DNA of 64,000 nucleotides. Source: Protopterus annectens (taxonomy: Eukaryota; Chordata; Ceratodontiformes; Protopteridae). Below are positions 1 to 9,704 of the stretch, piece by piece. Position 1 is the stretch's first letter. Every line of letters starts with the position of its first letter. A model generated the notes under the pieces. The model saw only the letters and a list, made by a program, of their open reading frames with translations, was not told where the DNA came from and did no database searches. The translations under genes and the position numbers were made by a program. The stretch spans positions 1,493,306,989-1,493,370,988 of the forward strand of contig NC_056745.1 of assembly GCF_019279795.1 (NCBI RefSeq). The letters run 5' to 3'.

Positions 1-1359
1 GCTGCCATCATCTCGCATGTGATGACATCAGTAACGAAAGCCAGAACAAACAAATTTAAAATAAACGGCTGGGAAATTTGGAAATTAAGGGGTGTCACTC
101 TGGAATCATGGCGCCCCATTATTTGGACCCCAAAACTCTGTAAAAACCGAGTAATTCAGGACTGTTGGGAGGTATGCTGTGATGGCTGAAAGTAAGAAGA
201 TAAAATAGTTAATGAAGGTGAAAATAGAACATGTAGGATATTTCTTGCTGCTCAACATAAGCTAAAATTGGCATTTAACTGAAACAGTTCTTTGCAAATA
301 TATGTGGAAGAGGAGGCACGTTATTTTCTGGGCCCCAAGGTTCTCCGCAGATGATGATAGCAGCAGTAAAATTAAAAGGCACTTGTCAGCTAATGGTGAC
401 TCATGACCATCAAAGCAAGGCAGAGGGCTGCACAAAGCAAATGGGTCAGAATAACTAGAATGTGGTCAGCTACATTACTGCAGGTCATTGACTGTTTACC
501 TGTAATCAAGTAACGACTAGGTCCATCACTTCCTTCCCTAGACTGCTTCACTACCTGTGTACCTATCCATTTTAACCACTTTGAGTATATTCACAACTCG
601 TGATCAGCAGGGCATACCACAGATGAAACTGAGTCTCAGGCAAAGGAGTCCACGCTGCCAGTTCTACCCCACCCTCGCTCAGTGTTCATGTTTTGTTCCT
701 CGTTTTTTCTTCCATCCTTTCAACACCCTGACTGGCCACGAATTTACTGTAATAACCATGGGAGAGGTCACTGAATTAAGACACTGGTCCAAATGCCATG
801 AGGCTCTAGTTGCACTGAGGTGCATTTCAGAGCTTTTTTCCAGCATTTTGATTCAGTGATGGCTTGAAAAAAAGAATTATGTATAAGGAAAGAAATTTAG
901 TTTTTTTTTTTCCAGGGCAGAAACAAGTCGAGTTCAAAGCTGTGACAGTAATAGTTCCCAATTCACTGAGAATACAAGAGGTTATTTGAGTTTATTTACA
1001 TTTGCTTACTGGGGTAGTGCACTGAACTCAGTGGACCATTTGCAGGCACAGCCCGGGTGAATAGGGTCGTATAAGAAATGTAAATAATGTAATGTATGGG
1101 AAATAGTGCGATCTCACTAACCTCGTCAGAGAAGATGACAGTCTTCTGTGTATACCTGTGATGATACATTAGGAAAAAAGTAAAAGAGCAAAGTGTCATT
1201 AAAAATATATTTCACATTGTTGGTATCATGCAGCATGCCTGCTTACCCCCATCTTCAAATGACAGCCCCCTTCTGTGTACCACTCTGATGCTTATATTGG
1301 GAAGGAAGTGGAAGAACAAATGGGGCATTGAACTGTATTTCAACTTTTTGCTGTCAAAT
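1..1359. other. Unassigned intronic or intergenic DNA
   Basis: I see no gene, known repeat end or conserved motif here. The few short open frames have no recognisable domain and no splice-site support. Composition is AT-rich with short T runs, like the other unassigned stretches of the window. Confidence 0.5.
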
Positions 1360-2326
1360 TTTATTTATTATTTTTATTTTACATTTGTTTACTGGGAAAG
1401 TCCGACTGGACGTAGGTCTTTTTTAGCGGAGGCCCAGGGACAAAAGCTCTACATACAATATAAAACATTAACAACTAACAATTATAAATACATAAGACAT
1501 TTTGAAAAAAACATAATAATATTGTACTAGGACATTACTAACAAATGCTAAATACATTTACATTATTAGAATATCATGCAGTTTGCAGTGTACCAGTCTA
1601 AGGATGGAATACACGTTGGCATAAAAGGAGTGAAGACACTTTAGTAAATGCAGACAAAAGTACATTAATAGGGAAGAAAAGTGTAGAGAGAGAGGGAGTT
1701 GATAATGCAGCATTTGGAAGAATAAAAATAAATCAGGGTTAAAAAGCTACAGAGCTAAGATGTGCGGAGAGTAAGTAGGTAGGACAGTAATACTAAGTAT
1801 AAAAGACTGTCCAGGTCATCGCAGTTATACAGCCAAGAATGCAACACATGGTGTTTTAAAGCTGTTTTAAAGCAAGCAGTGGAAGTTGAAGCAGTGATGT
1901 TGCTGGGAAGGCTATTCCAGTGTTTGGCAATAACGTAGCTATAGAGTGAAATAGACTTATTAACTTTGGTCACATCTAAAAGGAGTTTTTCATTAGATCA
2001 TAGTACCCTGCTTTTGGTATTTGGGTGTAGTAAATTTTGTAACGCAGGTTTTTTTCAGGGTAGTAGATAAATTTGTGGGTTAGTACAAGCTGATTGTAAA
2101 GAATGAGATGGGAAGTTCCAACCAGTTAAGTTATTTAAGAGAGATGCACTGATGTGTTCTATGAGAAGTATTGGTTTCAAATTAGGCAGTTTTACTGTAA
2201 CATGCTTGCATTTTGGAAAGATCAGATTTTCTAAGATTGGTGAGGATTGGTGATGCGTACAAAAAAGTGGAGATGAGATGGGTGCGTGCAATGATGGCTC
2301 TAGTGGAGTCTGTTAGGAACTGTATA
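1360..2326 (-). mobile_element. LINE-T copy 1, 3' end of an APE-type LINE
   Basis: The low-coordinate end has the family tail seen on the plus strand: a run rich in TTTATTT, then an ACATTTGTTTACTGGGAAAG-like stretch and a GAGGCCCAGG-like block. The same tail occurs near 34974, 49044 and 59838. Reading the minus strand inward gives the C-terminal end of a LINE ORF2. The element is 5' truncated and stops where the DIRS-1 terminus begins. I infer the Jockey superfamily (L2/Rex-like) from the fuller copy at 49038-55268. Confidence 0.7.
1755..2325 (-). pseudogene. LINE-T ORF2 C-terminal fragment
   Basis: Two minus-strand frames together look like the region after the RT domain of a LINE ORF2. The first has a KMQACYSK-type segment near 2190-2230. 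The second, 1755-1973, has YVIAKHWNSLPSNI followed by FKTALKHHVL, the kind of WNSLP...FK..L ending common in L2/Rex-type ORF2 proteins. No RT catalytic box is present, so the fragment cannot act as an enzyme. Stops and frame changes separate the parts. The family link is my inference from motif shape and from the matching positions in the 49-53 kb copy. Confidence 0.6.
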
Positions 2327-2433
2327 TGTTCGTGTATCACTGTTGCAGTCTTCACATGTGGGTTATCCCTGCCAGGGTAGCCATCGGATGGCCTGAATAC
2401 CAAAAGCTTAGTATTTCTGCGTCACTTCAGGAC

Positions 2434-2460
2434 TGACGTCAGATCATCAGTAGTATAAAG
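2434..2460 (+). promoter_or_regulatory. CRE plus TATA-like promoter in the DIRS-1 terminal repeat
   Basis: A perfect TGACGTCA lies at 2434-2441 and GTATAAAG at 2453-2460, about 170 bp before the gag start. The same pair with similar spacing occurs in DIRS-2 and DIRS-4, which suggests a conserved core promoter. Use by CREB/ATF proteins is inferred. Confidence 0.55.
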
Positions 2461-2628
2461 TAAGGCAGCCAATGCCATTACATCCATCTTTCTTGATGGG
2501 GAGCCCGAAGCAGAAGCAGTTTGCATGAGTCCCGGTCGGCTGCTACCTGAGTTTTGTCTTCTGAATTGAAGCTGAAGTCTTCTAAAGCTAAGTACCCCAT
2601 TCAGGATCCCTTTTTCTTGCACTAACCG

Positions 2629-3702
2629 ATGTCAGAAAAAGTTAACAATGGTCTCGCTTGTGGAAAGCAAATACCACACCGAAACTTTTATTCTTACTGC
2701 ATCGCTTGCTTAGGCCCAGACAATGACGTCCCCTGCTGTCACTTTTGTGCTTTGTTCAGCGCCAGAAATATATGTCATTAGGCCCTTATTGTAGCTAGAT
2801 ATTTTCGCTTACAGTCCTCGAATTTCGATATGGCTTCTGTAAGCTGTCCGACAGCAGATCTTCCAAAAAATATAAGGATAAAGACAGACCGCACAGCTCC
2901 AAACCTACTGAGGACACTTCCGTTAAGCTAGTCATCAGTACTCCGGTACTCAGTGAGGCACTTTCCCAGCCCCTGATGCTCACTTCTGTGGATTCACAGG
3001 CCACTGCTGAGACCCTTTCGGAGTTCGGTATGCCGCAAAACTCTTCAACTAAGGATCCTACAGTTGTGTCTCCCTTGGATGGGTCCAGAGCCGCTGAGCA
3101 GACACCAGCTTCCAAGGAAGTACTTTGCACTACTGATTCTTGACACAAACCGATGACGTTTTTCGTGTCTACCGTTCTTTTGAAAACTACTGAGTTTCTG
3201 AGGCCCGGGGTATGAAAAACACCCAAGAAACCGATGACCCATTCTCAGGCAGCTGCTTCTGTGCCTCAGTATCAAGTGCTTAAAATGGTGGAAGACCTTA
3301 TCATGCTTATCAGGGGAAGCCAAGCTACCCTTTCCAAAAGAAAGAGAGATATATCCCCAGTAGTTTTGTCTGAAGAGGAGTCTGATGACTCTGATGCATC
3401 TGAATATGAAGACATGCAACCCCTTTCTGCTTATTTGGATTCTGATGCAGAGGATTCCATTCCCTCAGCCTCTCCACCTGAGGACTTTTCCTTTGGGGAA
3501 ACCCTTTCATATCTTAAGGGAGCATTTCTATTGGGAATGTCAGGACTACCCTCAGTCTAAAAAGAGACTCAGGGAATTCTTAGATCTTCCACAGCACAGA
3601 TCCCTGGCCATTCCCCCAGTCCTGGATGTTGTGGATGATGATTTCCTGGAATCCAGTTTGACTCCTGACACCCTCCCTCCTGCACCCAAAAAACTTGACT
3701 GA
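2629..3702 (+). pseudogene. DIRS-1 gag, broken
   Basis: The start is chosen at 2629 because MSEKVNNG aligns with the gag starts of DIRS-2 (5220), DIRS-3 (43767) and DIRS-4 (45368). The N-terminal cysteine-rich region is followed by a Ser/Thr/Pro-rich stretch, then KMVEDLIMLIRGSQ (near 3280) and EDSDAEDSIPSASPPEDFSFG (split into shorter conserved blocks near 3440-3500), all shared with the other copies. At least two frame changes and stops break the frame, and the middle and RG-rich tail of gag are missing. A DIRS Gag is presumed to coat the RNA; no function is possible here. Confidence 0.75.
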
Positions 3703-3779
3703 TATTACAGGGTCCCTGACTGACACAAATTTATTTTCAAAAATCCTACTCTGGCATCCTGTCCACCAAACAATAAACA

Positions 3780-3983
3780 TGGGAAGCAGTACAAACTGTT
3801 TGTTTCCTCACGTCCACAGATCCAGGTGTGCTTGTCATAGACTGAGCTGCTGAAGCTGTGAGTGTATGTTCTTGTCCTACGTTGACCTTGACTTCATCTT
3901 GAGATCAAGTGTGGGTCTTCTAGTCTTCTTCATTCTTAACTTCTCATCAAAAGTCAAGTCTCCAATATTAATAGATTTTAGAT
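3780..3983. other. Unassigned spacer between DIRS-1 and CR1-1
   Basis: I see no recognisable motif, repeat end or reading frame in these 200 bases. Confidence 0.4.
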
Positions 3984-4908
3984 AGGTTCATAGGTTGGTA
4001 CTAGGCTATCAGCCCTAAGGCTTATAGAAGTCTAGCCATAACAATTCCCTAGCTATTTCTTCCCACACTATTTACTTCCCTGGACCCCTGTTTAGCAGGG
4101 CAACTGACATGATCCCCGGGGTGAATTTCCTTTCTCCCATCCAATCGTCAAGGTTCCTTTTGAAGAGAGCCAAAGAGGCACTCTGCTTGACATGTATGGA
4201 CATTCTATTCCAGAGTCTGGGGAGTTTCTGGGTCAGGAACCTATCCCTCCAGCATGTTTTGTTTATTGTGATGACAAAGTTTAGATTCCTGGAGCGTGTG
4301 GCTCTGAGGGATTGGGATTTCTATAAGTGTAGCATGTCCCAACAGCCCTAGGTTTGACATGGCCTTGTATGTTAAGCAGAGATTGCCTCTGAGTAGACGA
4401 TATGCGACAGAGTATAGCTGGAGTTTTTTAAGGCGGTCAGCGTAGGTCATCTGCTTTAGGCCTGTGATTGTTTTAGTGAGGTATTTCTGCGGCCTTTCCA
4501 GTTGTTGCAGATGTCTTGAGAGGTATATACCAAATGGGGCCTTGTATTCTGTAATGCGTCTAATGAGGGATGAGTACAGTGGGACAATGACCTCCTTTTT
4601 TCTGGATGAAAAGCCCTTAGTGATGAGGTGGGCCATATAGAAGGATTCCCTGACTGTTGTGGCGATGTGGTTATCAAAGGTGAGACCACTGTCCACCTGT
4701 GTCCCTAAGTCTCTTATCACAGTTTTGGTGTTTAGTGTACTGCCACCTATATGGTAATTCACAGATACATGTTTTTTCCCCAAAGGGGATAACTATACAT
4801 TTCTTGGCATTGAGCTTGAACCCATGGCTCTGGCACCAAGCATCTGTTTCTGTAAGGCCCTTTTGTAGAGTATCCACATCATTTGGGGATTCAATAATGG
4901 CTCCCAGA
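3984..4908 (-). mobile_element. CR1-1, segment 1 (3' end)
   Basis: The 3' end near 3984 has AGGTTCATAGGTTGGTACTAGG on the plus strand (shown here only as the family tail), matching the AGGTTCAT repeats of CR1-2 at 9592. The segment encodes the C-terminal third of a CR1 ORF2 on the minus strand and aligns position by position with 9600-10520. It stops at 4908 exactly where the DIRS-2 left end begins. The next CR1 bases resume at 14587, so DIRS-2 inserted into this LINE. Confidence 0.9.
4241..4906 (-). pseudogene. CR1-1 ORF2, C-terminal part
   Basis: This part follows the RT catalytic core. It begins with a segment ending KLNAKKCIVIPFG, then after a frame change VIRDLGTQVDSGLTFDNHI, the RT thumb region of CR1/L2-type LINEs. 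Further on come LYSSLIRRITEYKAPFGIYL and HLQQLERPQK. These match the 180-residue segment of CR1-2 at 9705-10424. The break near 4780 and the loss of the final WN...P ending show decay. Upstream the coding sequence continues at 14587-15390. Confidence 0.85.
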
Positions 4909-4920
4909 TGTTCATCGTGC

Positions 4921-5089
4921 ATACAGCTGCAGTCATAACAGATGGGTTCTCCTGCCGTCAGGCGGGTCCTCGGTCGGCCGAATTCCAAAGTCTAGGTCCG
5001 GCGTCAGTTGTTGTCACTTCTTCCCTGACGTCAGTGCGACAGGGGTATAAAAGAACCAGCCGATGCCATTTTCTTCAGTCTTTTTTGCC
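4921..5089 (+). repeat. DIRS-2 left inverted terminal repeat
   Basis: This stretch is a near-perfect reverse complement of 14375-14543. The outer edge pairs ATACAGCTGCAGTCAT with its complement ending at 14543, and the inner edge pairs TGCCATTTTCTTCAGT near 5065-5080 with 14384-14400. It contains the promoter-like CRE/TATA pair. Confidence 0.9.
5026..5053 (+). promoter_or_regulatory. CRE plus TATA box in the DIRS-2 left repeat
   Basis: TGACGTCA is at 5026-5033 and TATAAAAG at 5046-5053, with gag starting at 5220. The mirror-image pair sits in the right repeat at 14431-14438 and 14411-14418, pointing inward. Both termini could therefore start transcripts. Confidence 0.6.
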
Positions 5090-5219
5090 ACGCGGTGCCC
5101 GAAGCAGAAGCAGTTCGCAAGTGCTGGTCGGCTAGCTCCTGAAATTACGAAAATTTTGCAACCAAAGTCTTCTTGAAAGCTAAGTACCCAGTTGGGGAAA
5201 CTTTTCTTGCCTCAGACCG

Positions 5220-7009
5220 ATGTCAGACAAAGTTAATAATTGTATTTCATGTGGGAAGCAAATACCGCATAAGGATTTTTATTCCCTCTGCATTCCTTGC
5301 TTAGGCCCAGACCACGACATCTCTGTCTGTCGTTTTTGTGCTACATTCAACAAATGCACCATTAAGCATCGGGCGGAGTTCGCCCAGCACTATTCTGGCA
5401 AAAAATTTAACTATATTATGTCGTCGGATACTCCGACTCCAGTTTTGTCTAAAAAATGCAAAGATAAGGACCGACACATGAGGTCCACGGCCTCTACCGA
5501 CACCACGCCAAAGCAGACTACAGGTGGTCCAGTTCTCAGTGAGGCACCTACGCAGCCCCTGCCTACCGACGACACTTCATTGGCGGTGTCTCCTGTGCCC
5601 GAGGTCGCAGGCTCCTCGGCCTACACCCCGACTACAGATACCAAAGCCACTCTTGGTGGCGAATCTCGAAATGTAGACAGGTCTGCCTCCTCTCAAGGTG
5701 TCTACAGACCTTCCTCCTCTTTTTCCATCAAGGCTTTCACTAAGTCTAAAGCAGCCATTCATTCTAAGAGACAAGCTACACAGTGCCCTTCTCCAGGCCC
5801 CATGCCTAAAAAACAGATGCTTAAAATGGCTGAGGATTTAATTACTCTTATCAGGGGTTCTCAACACCCCCCCCTGGATAAAAGGCCCAGAGTGGAGGAA
5901 GAATCCCCTTCCTCTGACCAGGCCTCCATTATTTCAGAGCACTCTGATGAACAGGAACATTCTTAACTCCCGTTTTGAAGATTCTGATGCAGAAGAGTCC
6001 ATTCCCTCTATCCCCCCCCCCAGAGGATTACTCATTTGGGGAAACCTTGCATACCTTAAGGGAACACTTCCACTGGGAAGGCCAAGAGTACTCAGATTCT
6101 AAGAAAAGGCTTAGGGATTTTCTCTTGCTACCTCAGCACAGGCCTCTGGCTATACCTCCTGTCTTAGACATACTAGATGATGTGTACTCGGAGGCCTGCC
6201 TTAACCCGGATTCCTTACCTCCAGCCCCAGTCAAGCCTGACAGGTACTACCGGGTTCCTGACTCACACCAATTTTTATACAAAAGCCATGCGGCTGACCC
6301 AGAAACTATCTCACAGGGCCCCAAGGGAATTAAGGCCTCCACTGCTAAAAATCCATTACCTTCCGAGAGAGATTCCAGATCCTTAGAAAGGTGGGGAAAA
6401 AAGGTATACACCTCGGCCACCTTAACCATGAGGGCATTAAACTGCCAGTTCCATATGCTAAAGTACCAACAGTTTCTGTTATCACAGTTGAGAAGTAAAA
6501 TGTCACAACCTGAACAACCAGACTTGAAGGAGTTGCAGGATTTGATGCATAGTGCAGAACAAGTGGGTAAACATACCTTGCAATGTGGTTTTGATGCTCT
6601 AGAGGCCTCATGTAGAGCTGCTGTTACAGGATCAGTCATACGTAGACATGCCTGGCTCAAGGAGCAAACCTTACCAGATCATGTCAAAGCTAAATTACTA
6701 GATGCCCCTCTACAAAAGGATGTATTATTTGGTGTTAAAGCTGAGGAGGTATTAAAGAAAATGGAGGAAAAGGCTAAATCAATGCAAACAGTGAAAGATT
6801 TTCTACAGGTGCAACCTCCACGTTTCAGTAGAAATTGGCCTTCCAAAAATTGGTCCTTTCCAGCCACGGACAGACCCCAAAGAGGTATATACAGGCGCCC
6901 GAGGGGCAGAGGGCAATCTCAAGGATCGTTTAGAGGCAGACAATGGCAAGCTCCTACACAAAGAGGTGGTGAGGATAGTTCGCAGCCATTCAGAAAGCAA
7001 GCCCAATGA
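5220..7009 (+). pseudogene. DIRS-2 gag, two frame breaks
   Basis: The start ATG at 5220 follows a CCG context and gives MSDKVNNCISCGKQIPH. The N-terminus has paired cysteines (C-x2-C, then CIPCLGPDH, then CRFC), a likely zinc-binding region shared by all gag copies here. A Ser/Thr/Pro-rich linker, a MLKMAEDLITLIRGS helix (near 5818) and an acidic stretch follow. The frame is lost at the stop at 5964-5966 and again across a C run near 6014-6023. It resumes as 5975-7009 with the conserved core: FGETLHTLREHFHW, YYRVPDSHQFL, a VYTSATLTMRALNCQFHM helix, HAWLKEQ. The tail from about 6880 is rich in Arg, Gly and Gln, probably RNA-binding. About 595 residues would be covered in all. Confidence 0.85.
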
Positions 7010-7012
7010 CTT

Positions 7013-7847
7013 TCCCCTTTGCATGACAAGCAAGACTCAAATGGCAGCACACTTAGGTGGAAAACTGGCATTATTTTCAAAAAATTGGCATATTGTCACA
7101 AAAGACAAATGGATCCTGGACATTATAAACAGAGGCTACTGATTATATTTTCACACCCTTCCAAAAATGAGAGGCATGCCAAACCTGCCACACAATCAAA
7201 GGGCAGAGGCACAAAGACAAATTTCAGATTTCATGGACATGAAAGCTATTCAAGAGGTACCTACTCACGAACAAGGTCAAGGTTTTTATTCCAGACTATT
7301 CCTGGTACCAAGGAAGGGAAAAGATTGGAGACCCATTTTGGACCTATCCATCCTAAACACATTTTTACTCGTACAAAAATTCAAGATGCTCACATTACAG
7401 CAGCTTCTTCCCATGCTGGGCAAGGAGTCTTGGCTGGTAACATTGGACCTCAAGGAGGCATACCTGCACGTCCCAATCAGACAAAATTGCAGAAGATACC
7501 TCAGATTTCTTGCAGGTTCAACCCATTATCAATTCTCTGCATTGCCCTTTGGCTTATCTACTGTGCCCAGAGTATTCACGAAATGCCTGGCATCAGTAAT
7601 TGCCTACTGCAGACTTCAAGGGATACAAATATACCCATATTTGGACGACTGCCTGATCCAAGTGGACAGCAAGCACATACTTCTGAAACATCTGACTTTT
7701 GTAATAATGTTGTTGAATTCTCTGGGATACACAGTCAACAAAAAGAAATCAAGGCTAATACCCTCTCAGAAAATAATTTTCCTGGGTGCCAACTTGGACA
7801 CAAACACCCAGATGGCCTACCTCACACCAGAGAAGCAGGGCAACTAA
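7013..7847 (+). pseudogene. DIRS-2 reverse transcriptase
   Basis: RT reads in the frame of 7167-7847. It has GFYSRLFLVPRKGKDWRPILD (split here: the fingers region), LVTLDLKEAYLHVPI with a catalytic Asp, FSALPFGLSTVPRVF, and the catalytic box YLDD at 7638-7649. The frame runs upstream to about 7013, just after gag, but a TGA near 7137 interrupts it. At its 3' end it stops at 7847, while RNase H continues in another frame from about 7830, so a frameshift separates the two domains. The enzyme would copy element RNA into DNA with RNase H. The large overlapping frame that begins at 7019 is noncoding over this stretch. Confidence 0.88.
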
Positions 7848-8914
7848 CTCAATACTTCAGAACACTAGCAAATTTCACCAGGCTGACTGCAAGGAAAATC
7901 CTGCAGGCTCTGGGATTCATGGCATCTTGCATCCTACTAATCCCATGTGCAAAGCTGCATATGAGGAAACTTCAATGGTACCTGAAAAACCTATGGTCTC
8001 AACACAGCCATAGTTTGGAAACAATAATACCACTAATTCCATGTCTTCAAAAGGAATTTCTGTGGTGGGCTGAAGCATGCCAAACAAACACAGGTCTCCC
8101 ATTCTGCAAGCCTCAAGCAAATCAAGTCATCACAACAGATGCCTCGGACTACGCCTGGGGGGCGCACATGACAGATCGGTGCATTCAGGGCAAATGGTAC
8201 CAAAAAGAAAAGCACCTTCACATCAATCAAAAGGAAATGCTAGCAGTAATAAATGCTATTATAGCTTTCAAAGACCTTCTGCATCCAGGTCAACTATTGA
8301 TAAGGACGGACAACACCACAGTAATGTGGTACATAAACAAACAGGGAGGAACCCATTCACACCCCCTATGCAGGCTGGCCATGTCACTTTGGAACATGGC
8401 TCTGGAATTACAAATCGAACTTCAAGCGCAGTACTTGCCAGGCAAGGAAAACATGCTGGCAGACAACCTAAGCAGAAATATGACAGATCCACACGAATGG
8501 AAGTTGCATCCTCAAGTTTTTACAGAGATAATTCAAGCATGGGGAAGGCCAGACATAGATCTCTTTGCCTCCCACAAAAATCACCAATTGACAAAATTCT
8601 GCTCAAGGACTTTTCATCCAAAGGCCTGGAGAGTGGACGCTCTCTCTTTCAGTTGGACAACAGTGACAGTTTATGCCTTTCCACCTCTTCCTCTACTGCC
8701 CAAAGTTCTATTTAAAACCAGAGCAGACAGACCAAAGATGATTCTCATTGCTCCAGACTGGTCAAGACAGCACTGGTACCCACTCCTGAGGAGCCTGATG
8801 CATTCCCCTCCATGGACCCTACCTCTAATGCCTCTTCTTCTGACTCAGCACAGCTACCAAACTCTTCACAGTCAGCTGAAAACACTCAATCTGGCCACAT
8901 GGAAGATTCCTTAA
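7830..8914 (+). CDS. DIRS-2 RNase H and connection domain
   Basis: The frame opens with TARKILQALGFMASC and leads into RNase H. TTDASDYAWGAH supplies the first catalytic Asp, HINQKEMLAV the Glu, and RTDNTTVMWYINKQGG the next Asp. YLPGKENMLADNLSR follows. A C-terminal block has DIDLFASHKN, VYAFPPLPLLPKVL and LIAPDWSRQHWYP, conserved in DIRS-3 and DIRS-4. In other DIRS elements a methyltransferase-like domain can follow RNase H; I cannot confirm one here. The last 100 nt overlap the recombinase ORF, which is common in DIRS. This domain is intact in itself but cut off from RT by a frameshift. Confidence 0.85.
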
Positions 8915-9598
8915 CATCACAACAGACCCTACTCTCCAAGGAGGTGCAGGATGTCATTTTGGAGGCCAGAAGGCCATCTACTAGAAAAGCTTACTCCGCA
9001 AAATGGAAACGGTTTTGTGCCTGGAATGAGAAAAAGGGCCAGGATCCTGGAAAACAGAATTTACCTCAAATATTACAGTATCTAGCTGAGCTGCTAAGCA
9101 GTGGACTTTCATTCTCCTCCATCAAAATCCATGCCTCAGCCATTTCTGCAGAATACAACACTGATCCACCTTTATTCTCTCACCCCCTCTTAAGACAGTT
9201 CCTCAGAGGGGCTAAGAATATAAAACCCCAAGGAAACAACCAGTACCTGCTTGGGACCTCAATTTCATTCTAGAAAAACTGACCTTGCCTCCTTTTGAGC
9301 CAGCTGCCTCAACAGATTTGCAATATTTGTCCTGGAAAACAGCTTTCCTTCTGGCTATCACCTCAGCTCGTAGGGTATCGGAACTACAAGCCTTCATGGC
9401 TGTGCAGCCTTTTATCATCTTCCATCACGACAGAGTTTCCTTACGAACCAACCCGTCCTTTATGCCAAAGGTGGTATCCTGGGTAGCTTTGAATCAGGCT
9501 ATCCACTTACCTACCTTTTACCCTAATCCTCAAAACAAAGGGGAGAGACTACTACATTCCTTGGACATCCACAGACAGCTGCATTATTATTATAGGTT
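8812..9598 (+). pseudogene. DIRS-2 tyrosine recombinase, N-terminal two thirds
   Basis: ORF 8812-9273 gives a Ser/Gln-rich leader, then VQDVILEARRPSTRKAYSAKWKRF, the DNA-binding SAM-like region (quoted in part). A frame change near 9260 moves the reading to 9285-9598. There TSARRVSELQAF contains the first catalytic Arg of the tyrosine recombinase fold. The gene is cut at about 9595 by CR1-2 and resumes at 13690. The enzyme would integrate a circular DNA copy without making a target duplication. Confidence 0.85.
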
Positions 9599-9622
9599 CA
9601 TAGGTTCATAGGTTCATACTAG
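9592..9622 (-). repeat. CR1-2 3' octamer tail
   Basis: Three tandem AGGTTCAT units (minus-strand sense ATGAACCT) lie at the extreme 3' end. CR1 LINEs typically end in short tandem octamers instead of poly(A). Confidence 0.8.
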
Positions 9623-9704
9623 GCTATCTGCCCGAGGGCATTTACAAGCCTAGCCCATAGTTTTGTGGCTTACGCCACCCCTTTAGTATGGGGAACTATA
9701 CCCA

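Larger units (their letters stand above)
2327..3779 (+). mobile_element. DIRS-1, 5' fragment of a DIRS retrotransposon
   Basis: The left end TGTTCGTGTATCACTGTTGC matches the left ends of DIRS-2 and DIRS-4. It is followed by the family's terminal repeat, a TGACGTCA/TATA pair, and a gag gene. The copy stops in gag; RT, recombinase, internal complementary region and right terminus are missing. It abuts a LINE-T fragment on the left. The right boundary near 3779 is approximate. Confidence 0.8.

Noticed and set aside
557-859. 100-codon plus-strand ORF
   Set aside because: No domain, no splice or promoter context, ordinary length for chance in this composition.
7019-7830. First 270 codons of a long ORF overlapping DIRS-2 RT
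   Set aside because: The real RT motifs lie in another frame over this stretch; this frame shows no conserved motif until RNase H begins near 7830.
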